A DNA stretch of 64,000 nt, from contig NC_135560.1 in the NCBI RefSeq assembly GCF_964340395.1, forward strand, positions 19,398,598 through 19,462,597, read 5' to 3'. A program made the translations under genes and the position numbers. Positions 10,526 through 23,945 of this stretch are shown piece by piece. Source of the DNA: Glandiceps talaboti. Its lineage: Eukaryota > Hemichordata > Enteropneusta > Spengelidae. The notes below the pieces were generated by a model. It ran no database searches, was not told where the DNA came from, and worked only from the letters and a program-made list of their open reading frames with translations. Each line of letters begins with the position of its first letter. The first letter of the stretch is position 1.

Positions 10526-12856
10526 GATGACATGTACATGTATTGCTATACTGTATTTTGGTATGGAACTCAGGTAAGCTGCCTGGGGAACTAAGTGTCT
10601 TTAACAAAACACTGGGACAATTTTTTACCTATATTGTTGACAAGCCTGCAGACTGAATGAATTGACCTGCCTTTTGTTAAATAAGATTCCAGTGAACCTT
10701 AACATATGAGACATAATATTTCAGTGACATATTGGCAGCTTTTAGACATGTAGTCTGTCTGGACCAATGGACTATGACTACCAATAGTTCCCAGTAAACT
10801 GTATATGAATAATCTTGTCACATATTTTGTTACTTTCATTATTTTTTGTACACATTCTGATGGGAGTATCTTCAATGTTCAACTATGTATAATATGAACT
10901 ACTACATGTACATGCGATATGCATACACTGTACCAGTAGTAGTATCCATGATGGTTGTGTGATACATGTAAGTCTATATTATGCATTGTAGCTGGTTGAA
11001 CCGTCGTTGTCAGAATCCTGCAGACATGGTTACTGCTTTTCCTCAGCCTTTACATGTGATAATGTTCCCAGGGCCCAGAAACATGATCATCTATTTTACT
11101 ATCCAATTATATTGTGGTTATGGTTTGTGCAGTGAATCTGTCTTCAGTTTATTACAATACATTATGTACTATAAATATGGAACTTCTTGTGTTCAGTGAC
11201 ATGACACTTGGCAAGGTTGACATTTGAAGGTGTGGGTGGTAAACCAGTATACTAATGGAAGCAGACATTTGAGTTGACCTGTTGGTGACTTGATCACACT
11301 CTTTTGTAGTCGTCACTTTTCATGTGATCTGACAAGGAAATTGCAAATTGTTGGTTGTTTTGTAGAGAAAGGTCATTGTTCATTCTTTATAATACATGTA
11401 CACTCATGAAAGGCAAATGTGATTACAGACTTCAGAGGCTGAGAGGAAATAAGTACATTTATTTAACGTGATTTAACATGTTTCTAAACTTTAATGAGTT
11501 GCCAAGTTGTTTATAGTTATTCTGGTATTTACGTGTGCCATGAAAGTATAACCCCTGTGTACATACATGTACTTCCATTGTACCCTGTTAGATTTCAAAA
11601 CAGTATATTATTTACAGGAGATTAATTATAAATCTAATGTGTAGTCCACATTATAAGCATAGATTCAAAGACCTGTCTGCTAACTACAAAGCTTTCCAAC
11701 TGTAATCTTTTAAATTTTGTAATACATGAACATGGATAGAAAATCCTAAATGAGTGTTCTTTCCAAGTAAGTTGGTAGCCATGATGAGACTCCAGACCAC
11801 TTGTTGCTGAGTTATTATCTAGAACTTGAGTTATTGTTATGTTGGCTCAAGTACCACACCAATATTTGTTATTCAGCTGTCCTTGTAATTCATTGACATG
11901 GTTCAAAGGTAATATCATAAGATTGCATATTATTAGTCATGTTCAATGAACTATGCTATGTTGTTGCTGATTAGTTGTTTCAGTGTGGGTACATTGGCTG
12001 CTGGTATTAACATTAACATGAGAAGTAGCACTGTAGCCTAAGAAAGCACAGTAATACTAATAGTAAATCAGTATGCCAGTAATTTCACAAAGGAGAACAT
12101 CTATATATGGACGTGTATGTTGTTAGATGTGTACTAAAGAGATGTTCAAACAATATAGTTTAAATTGACATCATAGCAGATTTTGTACAATATTTTGCAA
12201 TCGATCCTCAAATTCTACTATTTGTACATTATAATTGATAAATAATGAATTAAGTTGGGATAATGTGTGCATGCCATTAAATATTATTGATCTAGTATTT
12301 AAATAGATAGACACAAAACATACACTGTACTCACTACTGTGAAAGGGACAGCTGTCACAGACAAATATGTGAACTTATTGAAAATGTCTAACATCTTGTG
12401 GAGGTCAATAAATACATAGTTGTCAGGTAAAAATGTTACTGTAGTATGTGTACTTTATTTATAGTTTAGAGGTAGCCTTGCGAGGTTACATAAGGCATGC
12501 ATAGAAACAGATTTGAAGAGAGACTTGAATCGATTTTGCAACCTTTGATGAAGGGAAACAATAGAAAATGTATAATGTAAATGGCCTTCAGATGAGTTGA
12601 GATTGTAATTGAGATGTAATTAATGTGATGTCGTAGTCAAATAACAGCCAAACACATAGAATTGTTGATAGTGCAAAGCTGTACATGTACGTCATAACTT
12701 TAGCCGTCACAGATTCTTCACTTAGAAGTTAGAATCTGCAATAGGTTCCAATATGAATGGGTTTCATGGAGGGAATCCATAGTGGAACTCACTGATTGCA
12801 CACTAAAGGTCCTGCCATGATAGTAGTAATAGCCACTGAAATTGTTGGTGTGTAGT

Positions 12857-13195
12857 CTAGTAACTATACGTGTGGGCTCATTTTCTATGCTCTCCCTCCA
12901 CCATTCAGTCAATGGCTTTCTCTAGTACACTGTTCTGTTATTACCACCGACAGCAGTAGTTTATTGCTACCGGAGTGTTGATATAAACCTGATAACATTA
13001 TCGTGTTGTCATGTGACTTACTTTAAAACTGGAGGTTGAGTTTTCAGTAACTACACAAAGTAACCAATGATTACTACTGACATTACTACACCCTTTTCAC
13101 AGCAGGAGATTTAGCTAGATTTTCAACAGAATTTGTCCATTTCACTATACATGGAGAGAGAGATCATAGAAAACAAACCCACGCATATACTTTCC
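12857..13195. mobile_element. MITE with about 45-bp terminal inverted repeats (copies B and C)
   Basis: The left end (12857-12910, GTGTGGGCTCATTTTCTATGC) is the imperfect reverse complement of the right end (13140-13195). The interior 13020-13140 matches the interior of copy A at 3130-3310 in inverted orientation. There is no transposase, so the element is non-autonomous. A clear target-site duplication is not visible. Confidence 0.6.
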
Positions 13196-13917
13196 AGAAT
13201 CAGAGGGAACTCAAGGGATCAGAGATATACCTACTAAATGTATCCAACAAGTGACCAGCTAGACTAGTGCTAGCTGTTGCATCAAATGTCAGATCTCTTT
13301 TTGAGATGATTGGATACCACAAGTATATCTAGACTACGGTTCTAGACTACAGTAGTGGCCAGTTGATAGTCTGGTACTAGTGGCTGTCTCAGACAGATCA
13401 AGATACATTTGTATACATGCCTTGTTTAATCCCAGTACTGTATTACAAGTGATGTTCACGCTAACATGCCCCAGGCCAACATCAGTATAGGATAGGTTGT
13501 AATCTATATGGGAAAGTTAGCTTCATATTTATACAAACCAGTAGATAAAGTTTGGATCTTGGCAGACTTAGTTAACACCAGTCAGCCATATTTACTGTCA
13601 TGGTCATGCAAATCATTTAAAATGGAATAGTTTAATCAAAGATAGAAATCTCAATATATGTTGTCTATTTTTTTCTTCATTTTGGTATGGTTTCTATGTG
13701 TTCAAAATGACAAGGTTAACTTTTGGAAAAGAAAATAACCTGTGTAGACCTAGACCTGTTCACATCGGCTCACAAGATAAAAACAACCAGACTGACAATT
13801 TGACATTAATAAAAAAGAAAGTTTATATAATTGTAAGTTCAGTAATGTTTGAATGTTCAGTGTTCAGCACCATTCTTTTCCTGATGTACATCAGTGCACT
13901 TTTTACCGATGTTTATG

Positions 13918-14022
13918 GTTCAGGGGCTGTTGCTGTGGCTGTGGCTGTGGCTGTGGGCTATGGGCTGTGGCTGTGGCTGAGACTGTGGGCTATGGGCTAT
14001 GGGCTGTGGCTGTGGCTGGAAG
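13918..14022. repeat. GCTGTG / GGCTAT hexamer array
   Basis: Short tandem array of GCTGTG steps mixed with GGGCTAT units. The alternating Ala-Val and Gly-Cys codons in the overlapping frames reflect only the repeat. Confidence 0.85.
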
Positions 14023-15400
14023 GTGTGTTGTTGTGATATTGAAATGCTGGGAAGGAATCAATAACACTTTATTGTAGCAAGTCTAAGTGTTTTCATTTTT
14101 GTCTAGAAGGGAAGGGAAAGGGATTGTAATATTAAATATTTTGAGGTAACCAATAGCAATTTATTGTAGGAAGCCAAAGTATTTCTACCTTGCGGGCATT
14201 TAAATAAATAGTCTCACATGACACTTACACAAGATGGATGATAAATTCAAAAAAGTAATGCAGACCTTATATACAATTTAGTGATGTAATTATTTGATAT
14301 ATAGGAAATGAAAGTACATGTGAGATAAGTACCTTATCAAATATCTAGATCTGAAATACTAGTATTTAACTCAAGGGACATTATTAAATAATTGTATCAT
14401 GAATATAAAAATTCAGTGGCTGATATCTGTATAGATATGATAGTGTGGTCAGTCAGGTACAGTCAAATCTACAAGAATTCTCACACATTCTACCATTCTA
14501 CCCCATAATTGAATTGATATATAGAAAAGAGATTTCTACTATAATTATAAGCTATGATGGCACCATGAGAATAAGATATTGTGACAAACTTATATCACAT
14601 GTCACATTGTCAGTGTTTTGTGAAGGATGGTAAGTCGGTAAAATCTACCCGAGTTCAACTCCATCACCAAATCATAGTATAGTATATGGGAAACTGTACC
14701 AGTTTTACCAAATTTGCCCCTTCCTGTTATTGGGTTTCCCAGCCTTTGGCAAAAATGCTATGTGTGCGCAGTGTTAATTCTGGCAAGGTCTGTAGTTTCC
14801 TGTTAAAATTAGATCCCATGCTATTGCCAATGGATTTAATTTTAATAGCTATCATGGTGAACTTTCACGGTGGAGTTCAGGTGGGATGGGGTATTTGTAC
14901 ACATAATACAGGAATATTTTCAACACAGGCTTGTATCAAAACTGAATAACACAGTTCTCATTGCGTGCATGTCATTAAATCCAAATTTGCCACAAGAATG
15001 TCACATTTAGGGTTAGGGATTTCAGAATTGATAACATTGTTGTTTTGAGGCTATCTCCCTCGGGTAATTTAAAAGAAATATGAGTTCATCTTCCTACAAA
15101 GTCTATTTTTATGAAACAAAGAAAATGTAATGTCATCTTAGGGCGAGTGTAAAATCGATTCACATTTTAAAAATACACATCTGCAAATATTACTCTCTCT
15201 CTCTCTCTCTCTGATTGATGTGAAAACTCTCTCTCTGATTGATGTGAAAAGGCTTCAGTTTAATGTGTAATGTTTTATTGAATCAAACACAGAAAAACCC
15301 AAAATAGTAAAGTGATAATGGAAAGTCTTGAAATATATTCTTAATGGTCTTTGAAGTGGTTAATTGGGGAAAGAAAGAAGTTACAGCCCTTATGATGCAG

Positions 15401-15530
15401 GTTTATGACAGATTAGATGTCCTGTATGCCGTGCTGTAAAGCTGACACTGTGACAAGCAATTTATTCATACTATAGTTTTATGACAGATTAGATGTCCTG
15501 TATGCCGTGTTATATAGCTGACTGTCAAAT
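15401..15530. repeat. Direct duplication, period about 76 bp
   Basis: The 32-bp block beginning TTTATGACAGATTAGATGTC occurs at about 15402 and 15478, each followed by TGCCGTG and a divergent AGCTGAC tail. Confidence 0.75.
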
Positions 15531-17460
15531 GTATATAAATTAAATGTCACAATATGAATTGGTAAACGGATGGAATTTGTGTTATAATATATCGAACACA
15601 GAATATGGATTGATGGTGGTACAACCACTTGCACCTTCATGTAAAATATCTGAAGATCAATCTACCCTCAAATGAAAGAAAATTTGTTGTTAGGAATCAA
15701 ATAATAAATAAAATGGGTTTCTTTCAGTTTCTAAATAATAATAAGGGATGTCACAAAACATGTCATGTATAAGAAGTACATCAAATTGTCTTAGAGGGCA
15801 GATATGTAAATATGTATATGGTTGATGAAACAAAGCAAAGCGTGATATTCAAATAGCAATATACAGGTAGTGATTAATTGCAGTTATTTGCTCAAAATAG
15901 ATCTGTAAAATTAAAGTCCTATGAACAATCAAAATTTAACACTTGCTCCTAGTTCTGTATAACAAGTAATTAAATATTAATTAAAGATCCAGGAGTACGC
16001 CTATGTATCAAATAATGAAAGCTTAACCTGGTAATTGGTCTTTGATAGATTAAGACTTTGTAGAGCTGATACCATAATTACAAATTGACGTAAAATAAAT
16101 GCAATAAATTTTGTGAATAAATGATCGTAAAATTTGATTTTAATATTGCAGAAAATTTCATACATGTAGGATCATATTAGAATTAGAAAAAATGTGGTTA
16201 AATATGTCGTTATTGAAATGAATGTTTTAATATTGAACCTAGCAATGTCAGTATTCATACAAAAAAATTGCAATATGGAATTATTGAAATCTGTAGAAAC
16301 TGTAACTAACAATATGGTATGTGTACGCCTGACATAGAAGAATGGAGGCTAAGCTGTGTCTATAATACCAAATACTGGCAAGCTAGCTATTTAAACCTAA
16401 CCAGCGCTTAGATTTCTCTCAAAGTATCGCAAAATTGTACACTCTCATGAATAAGGGCCATTAGGATATGATTCTTTTGTTGAAACCAACCTTTCATATA
16501 GCTCTACCAGACAACTATTTTTCACATCCTATTTAACATAGGCTTTTTAACCCTGTGCCTGTGAAAACCATCACAGTGAAATCCAGTCTAGCAGTGTAGT
16601 ATGTAACTGTTACCTTGTTTGTTTGTTTGTTTGTTGCATATATTGTACATTGTACATGGTAAACCAATATCTTCATCACATTATCATACATGTATTGTCT
16701 GTACATTTTTAGTACAGCACTACAAATTCAGTATCCCATAGTAAGGATGAAGTGGCTGCAAGCAGAAACATCTCTAGGATGTAGACCGCTACCTTGTATA
16801 TATTTCTTTCACAATTCTGACAGGTCACAGAATTGTTTCCCATTATTATTGACTTTATTTAATCTTGTTGTTGAGCCATTTCCAAATAAATCAGCAATAT
16901 ACAAGACAAAATATGGTGTCTATGCTTTATTATAGTGATCTAACAACTCCTTTTTAAAAAATATATATATTGGAGGGCCAGTAGGTAGTCTTAAAGTAAA
17001 TGTGTGTGTTTTATTAATTACATGTACATGTTGTTTGTTTTTATGACATCTACAATGTAATGTATGCACATAACCTGATAGTCTACAATGTATACATGTA
17101 GTTGCTGTAATGTTGTATACATGTACCTATAATGTAAAAATGAAATATAAGAACATACACCCACTATCATTCAGTATATACAGGGTCATTTCGTGTGTCG
17201 AATGATTTTATTAGAAGTGTTTCTTTGTAATCAGACATGCAGTGGATATTGAATCACTCAGGCATATGAAATCTCATTATTTTTACTATGTCATGTGTAT
17301 ACTATGGTAGACTATGTCTATTGATGTGTAATTTATAGTTGTATGTAATCTTATATAGTTGACACTGTCCATTCAACTCAAGGCAGAATTGGACTTCTTT
17401 ACTGTAATGTGTGAATCCTAATATATCATTGTAAAGCAAAGCAGTCCTACACCAGTTATT

Positions 17461-18060
17461 ATTAGTCGTCCGGACGGGGACTAATGGATTGGGTTCCGAC
17501 GGATTTTTTCAAACTTGGTACAGGGTCAACATACTATGGCATACATATGCACGTCAATTTGTTTTTTATGATCCAATATGGCCACCTAGCAGCCATGTTG
17601 TTTGCGAATTTTCCATGTCCAAAGCCATGTCGGACATGCTCGAACAGATCTCATTCAAAGTTGGTATTAGCACAGTGTTCTACGACATACATGTGCATAT
17701 TCATTGTTGTCGTGATACAATCCAATATGGCTGCCTGGCAGCCATTTTGTTTGCGAATTTTCCATGTCCAAAGCCATAACTCAGACATGCTTGAACAGAT
17801 CTCATTCAAAGTTGGTATTAGCACAGTATATGACATACATGTGCATATCCATTTTCGTCATTATACAATCCGATATGGCTGCCTGGCAGCCATATTGTTG
17901 GCACAGTTTTCATGTCCAAAGCCATAACTCAGACATGCTTGAACAGAGTAGTGATATCAAAAACAACCATATGAGGCCAAACAACATTAACCAGGTTTGA
18001 AAATGACAACATAAACTGCCAGTTCCTTAGAACCCAATCATAGCGGGGACTATGTCATTT
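17461..18060. mobile_element. Non-autonomous element with imperfect terminal inverted repeats and three internal 150-bp repeats
   Basis: Left end TTAGTC...GGGGACTAATGGATTGGGTTC (17463-17496) is matched in inverted form at the right end, where AACCCAATCATAGCGGGGACTATG lies near 18029-18054. Between them, units starting TTCAAAGTTGGTA (variant TTCAAACTTGGTA) occur at 17508, 17654 and 17804 (periods 146 and 150 bp). Each unit contains a near-palindromic ATGGCTGCC/GGCAGCCAT block. In the third unit the arms are perfect over 11 bp around one base (17873-17895). No protein is encoded; open frames of up to 147 codons follow the repeat. Confidence 0.65.
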
Positions 18061-21000
18061 TCAATTACTTGTATTAAGTATAATTGACTGTTTTTTGCAG
18101 TGTTATATAAAAGTAGTCTGCATATTAGGAGTTATAATTCGTTTTCCAATCCTAGACTCTTTTTGACAGAATAACCCAAAATTCCATAAATGTACTTTTA
18201 ACTATCGGGGCTCAAAATACATGGCTGCACAACATGCACTAATGCATGTTGATATTGCCTAGTGGAGGTGTTTATTTCTAGGACTCAATTCTATTTTAAA
18301 ACCCAGGTGCATGGCGTACATATCAGCTATCATATGAAAAGTTCAATACAATACAATCTCTTCAGAATAACTGCAAATATCTTTAAATTGTTGATTAGAT
18401 ATTCAAATTGTTGGTTTTCGCATGAATCACAGGATTTTATCAAATTGTTGGTTTTCACATGAATTACAGGATTTTATCAATCCATCAATGGACCAGACAT
18501 TTCATTAATGCAGAAGTTGACAGTAAACCATGCTAGCCATATCCATAAGACTTGAGATTCCACATCACACGTCACAAGCAAGACATTACATTGTTAATAT
18601 CCGGTAGTGCATTTATATATACCTGTTTCATGTGCCATTAGTATACAGGTAGTTAGTCAAATTGAGGATGCATACAGGGTTACATATATGTAAGGTAAAA
18701 CCTAACTAGAAAAAGATATCATTGTAAAATTTTATGTTATCATGAGGTTGAAATAAAAAATCTTTCAAACATGCAGTGAGTGTGCGCATTGAAATTTATC
18801 CGCACACAATATCACAGTTATAGTTTGCCCATTAGTAGCTTGATTGTTATACAAAGATGTATTTGTCGTCAATACTTGATGTAATTAGCATACACTATTT
18901 CTTCCATCATATTTATACCTTCATTACTTATTTTAAATAGGTATAAATTAATGTTTGTATTTTGGACTGTCACTGATTGGTGATAAATTTTGATAAGTAT
19001 TGAGTAATTTCAGCCATACCCAAAGGTCAAATATTGTACTTGAATACATCCATTAAGGAGTAGCAGTAAATTACGGAAAAGAATATTAAAAGTGCTTGAC
19101 AATATGACAAAAGAATAATGAGTTTATATCATGTATTTGAATGACACAGTGTATTATACCACACAAGCCAAGTTGAACACATTCAAACAAAACATGGAAT
19201 TTGAAATTCAGGCTGAAAATCGAAAAATTGTGGATAAGAATATATATACAAATGTATATTCTTATGATGTTGACTATACTTCCTGTTCAAACTATCAGTT
19301 GTTATTACTGTCCCTATAATAAATAATGGTTTTATAGCTACCATTAGCTATTTCTATACAGTAAAGTACCAACAACCTTTATGTATTTCTGTGTGTATTG
19401 GAAGTACATGGTACATGTATTATGATGGTTCTAAAAGTAACATATAATTATTCCATTATAAGTAATACATTTATAATAGATAACAAGTACATGTACTTTA
19501 TAGCTTACCTGTCATTGTAAGGTAATATGTCTGTCTGTCACTAAATGTGAGATTGGACATCATATTACAGTTCATTATAAGGCTGTCTGTTACTAAATGT
19601 GACATTAATGTCATAACACAGTTCTTGTCCATCTACCATATTAGTGTTATGGTAACTACTACATGTATATATCAGTGCAATATAGGGTTATTTATATGAC
19701 AAAATGGATGTTGGTTTGTTTATAAAAATGATTATATCTCACCATTAAACATAGCTGTAATACTGTGTTAGTTTTAGAGATACAGTGTATAGTATTGTAT
19801 GTTTTCCTTCAACAAGGTACACATGTGTACACACACATGTTAATCCCTACATGTAATTTCTGAGCACCCACTACAAGCACTAGATGAAATGAAATTCATT
19901 TTGATTTACGAAATCCATAATTATGAAATCATGATGGATTGTATACCACCTAGTAGTGGTAAAGCCAGCAAAGAGACAGTTTCTCAAAGCCTGTCGATCT
20001 GAACAGGCAAAACATTACTTGTAAGCAATAAGAACCCTTCTACGTGATACAAGAACTTATTACTATGTTTTACTGACCGGATGAATGTGTTTATATTATT
20101 CGGGACAACATGTATACTGCCATCAAAAAGTTGCCAAACCCTACATGGAATTCATGATCTCTGACCAGTAACTACAAATCACATGTAGTGTTTCTCAGGA
20201 CGCTCTTTAAAAATTCAAGAGTGAATACTTATACATGTAATGATACAGTTTTCTGTACCATCAATGAATTGATGTGTAATGTCAAGAATTACCAGAAAGA
20301 GGTGAAAATCCAACATTTTGTGTTCTGACAATACAACTTGGTTTTTGACATGAGAAAATAAACTAATATTACACATGTAGTTATCTACAAATGTATTGTA
20401 TATGCTGCTACCAGTAATGAGTGCAGTTATTGAAAGATACATCGTGAAGAATGACATGTTTGTATCAAAGTGAATTTCACTGTGGTGTTGTAAGTTCAAA
20501 TGTAAATTATTGTCATTACATTGTTCAATAATGATACATGGATTGCTAGAGGTGAGAACTTGACAAGAAAACTGACAAAAATATTAATTTGAAAATAACG
20601 TCAATTTATTCATCCTTGCAAGTGATTAAAAAATGTAATTATTGTCATGATAATTTCTGATTATACTTCCATGATGAGTTGCCATGGTTTCAGATACATG
20701 CAGTTTATTACCAAGCATTGAATACAATGATTAATATATCATAACACTTTTCACAAACCATATGCTCTAAGTACTTTACCCCATGGCATGAAACTACATT
20801 ATAGTACGCTGACTGGTCTCATGAGAAAAAAGCAATCACTTTCATCCCGTTTGTTTGTTCATAGTAAGTGAACAAAACTTAAAATGCACTTTAAATAAAA
20901 ATAACTATAATATGAAATATTGGATTACATTGTAAACAACACATTATGCTATGCATTGATAAAAATATTGGTATTCTACAGCAAATTTTTGAAGTGCTCT

Positions 21001-22394
21001 CGTCAATTTTGGCATTAATTTCTGTAATGATTATGTATCAGTTTTGATCAATATGCAAATACCTAAAATATAGCATTCAAATATAGTTTTATATACATAT
21101 GATATAGAAACACTTTTCTTGGCTCTGCCAAATAATATAAATGACATTTTGAATTGTAGAAATCAATAGCCATAGCTCAGAAATCAAAAACCACAGCTCA
21201 GACATTTGAAATTTATATACATTTTTATATGACTCACAAAGGTGTAACATTAACATATTATATAGTAGTTTGACATTCAAAGAGAATAGGTTAGAGACCT
21301 CAGCTGGTTATGAGTAACGTCTATTTTACTGACAATTGTTGTGAAAGAGAGACATATGTGACTCTATCGGACTTTTGTGACAAATTCATGTACAATGTAA
21401 CTTACATACTGAGTCTTACTTACCAAATACTTGTGTGTATACATATATGTATCCATTTATTTTGTTAACTTTTCTAAATTTATATATATGCAAAAAGTAC
21501 TACATTATGTTTCTAAAATAATTATGGTGTCGTCTTTGTTTTTAATATAGAACTTGTCACCTATGCAAATTTAAAGAAAACAAAATGAGGACTCCTTTTA
21601 ATTTTAATTTAATCATTAAGAAAATGAACATAGTTAAGCCAGCAATTATTTGTCACATACAAATAATACATTATATGTGACCAAAAATATTTATCAGCTT
21701 GGTAGATTAAATAATTTACAATGGTTATAACACATAATCAGTTCAAAGTGTTTTAGCATTGAGCTTTTGATCTGTCTTGGTTGACAATCCTCATCAGAAT
21801 GACAAATTCCATAGTTACAGCTGACCACTGACCACATACTGTATGTGATTCACATAGTACTTTCAGGTGCAAAAGTGTTTATTGGAAATGTTATTAATGC
21901 AGCACTGTGTATATACATACTATAAACCAGATATACCTGGACCGGATGTCAAATGTAGTACTTGTCTTTCGCTAGACCAAAATTAATATGTACTATTCAC
22001 ACTAAGGTTAAGTTCAATTTCAACTACAGTGAAGCAGCCGATTGAATTCAAGGACTAAAAGTTGTTAATGTTACTAGAAGTGCTGTACATGTATATGTAG
22101 TAGACATGGGGCAGAAGCACATGCAATGGGTTAAATTCACCTCTACCATGTCATCCTGTCTATTACTATGACATTTCAATAGTGCACACATTTTAATAGT
22201 ATATACAGGAAGCCTTTCAAAAGGTTGTCTGATTTGAAAATAATGAGGGGCAGGGGAAATTACATCAACTGCCAATACAGGCAAGATTACCTCACCAATC
22301 ATTAGGAACCTTCCTAAGATATCAGACCAAACCAGACTTCCAGTTTCATGTACATACTCTAACCTTTTTCTTTTTGTTCATTTTTTTTTTGCAG

Positions 22395-22617
22395 TATTGA
22401 AAAGGTTGGTAGAGTTATGTCACCAGTGCTTGTGATACATGGCACAGAAGATGAAGTGATAGATTTCTCACATGGTCTGGCTATCTACGAGAGATGTCCC
22501 CGAGCCGTTGAGCCACTGTGGGTCGAAGGAGCTGGACACAATGATGTAGAGCTGTATGGACAATACCTGGAGAGACTTAAACACTTTGTGACTCATGAAT
22601 TAACTATTGCTAATTGA
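22395..22617 (+). CDS. ABHD17: ABHD17 depalmitoylase, coding exon 2 (residues 216-289)
   Basis: This exon completes the hydrolase begun at 5776. It starts by finishing Ser216 and continues [20 protein letters not shown], then [12 protein letters not shown] and [20 protein letters not shown], all strongly conserved in the family. It supplies the other two members of the catalytic triad: Asp235 in HGTEDE and His264 in GAGHND. Exon 1 alone therefore cannot make an active enzyme. The stop TGA is at 22615-22617. The acceptor is preceded by a T-run, and the phase matches exactly (647 + 223 = 870 nt, 290 codons with the stop). The 3' UTR end is unclear; the first well-formed AATAAA I noticed downstream is at 25810, which would make an unusually long UTR. 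Confidence 0.96.
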
Positions 22618-23623
22618 TAACTGGGTACCAGTGATAGGCTCAAATTCTAAAGATTCACCTATGTCAATACCTGTAGACATGAGTGTGTATAAATGAACTA
22701 TTTGTGCAGATTTCAGATGTAGTTTTGAGTTTAACGACAAGTGTATGTGTGAATTGGGGCCAGTGTTTTGTTTTGTTTTCATTGTCAAAAAGGAATTTGT
22801 TCATTTATAAAGAAAGTGACCCCCTGTCCAACTTCCACCCAGATACAAACCTTAGTACATGTATCTGTGTAGTTGAGTGTCAGTTATTTGTACAACATTT
22901 CAATCTAGTACAGATGAAAAGATAAATGATTATCTCTGTGTGAAATCACTTGAACACTCAGAAATTATCTAGGAATCCAGTATCTATTGAATTTGAAAGT
23001 ATTATCAGCTCAAATAACCAAAAAAAAAAAGCTGATAACAAGTATGAGATAACTGAGTTTTTTTAATTGGAGTCTCTTCATAATGAACAAGATTACAAAG
23101 CTACTTATCTCAATGACTCATCACAAATGTATACTAGACAACTACAGATAATACATGGACATGAGGAAAAAAGTATTTAGTGCTCTCTAGTGTATCCAGC
23201 ATGTGAAAAAACCCCACAGATATATCAAGATATGTTTGAAACACTTGTGAAATGAGGCTTTATGCTAAGACATAGTATTCTTAAAAAAACATAGGTTCCA
23301 TAAATAATCTTTCAGAATTTGTGAATTATATGTAGGCCAATGAATTATAAATACATTTGAATGATATTGAATATTAATGTTACAATTAGTAATGTCGCAC
23401 TCTCATCTCAGATGTCATTGTAAACACCTTAGAAGTTTGTTTATTTCATTCAAAAACATGTCCTGTTAACATACAGTAAGATTTGTGTGGATCAGAGACA
23501 ACCCTTGTGCCAAAATTCATCAAGAACTGTAAATACACCTGATGGACATTTAGCTTTCCAAATGACAACACTTTGCGTTAGATACAGCTTCTAACAATGA
23601 TTTATCAACACAGTCTGTATTTT

Positions 23624-23945
23624 AACATCCCTAACCCTAATGTTACTTAAAGCCTTCATTTTGTAGGGTTATAAAACAGAGTAGGGTATACAACATATGT
23701 AATGGGCCCAGTGTTATATAGTCTTGCCATGGTGGGGACTCTGATAATACTAACCCTAATATTACTTGTCTCCTGTATTTTGTATGGGATACAAAGCAGG
23801 CTAGGGTACACACAAATTGAGTCCAGTGTTCTTCAGTATTTCCATGGTGGGTACTCTAACATCCCTAACCCTAATATTACTTGTCTCCTGCATTTTGTAT
23901 GGGATACAAAACAGACTATGGTACTCAACATTTCAGTCTTGCCCT
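23624..23945. repeat. Tandem repeat, period about 118 bp, about 2.7 copies
   Basis: Units contain CTAACCCTAATRTTACTT, TTTTGTATGGGATACAAARCAG and CCATGGTGGG-type blocks. Starts are near 23624, 23741 and 23858. Copies 2 and 3 are most alike. The CCCTAA words are not a telomere array. Confidence 0.8.

Larger units (their letters stand above)
6423..22394 (+). other. ABHD17 intron (15,972 bp, phase 2)
   Basis: Donor AG|GTGGGT at 6422/6423; acceptor is a T-run followed by GCAG at 22391-22394. The intron has no reading frame that I recognise. It holds a 16-copy minisatellite (8608-9449), an E-box/palindrome cluster (10324-10525), a MITE (12857-13195), a GCTGTG-rich array (13918-14022), a short CT run near 15193, a 76-bp-period duplication (about 15401-15530) and an element with internal 150-bp repeats (17461-18060). 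A tandem duplication of about 50 bp lies near 18390-18480. The remaining sequence is unremarkable AT-rich intron. Confidence 0.9.

Noticed and set aside
23640-23880. CCCTAA words suggesting a telomeric repeat
   Set aside because: Only one or two CCCTAA words occur per 118-bp unit; there is no tandem hexamer array.
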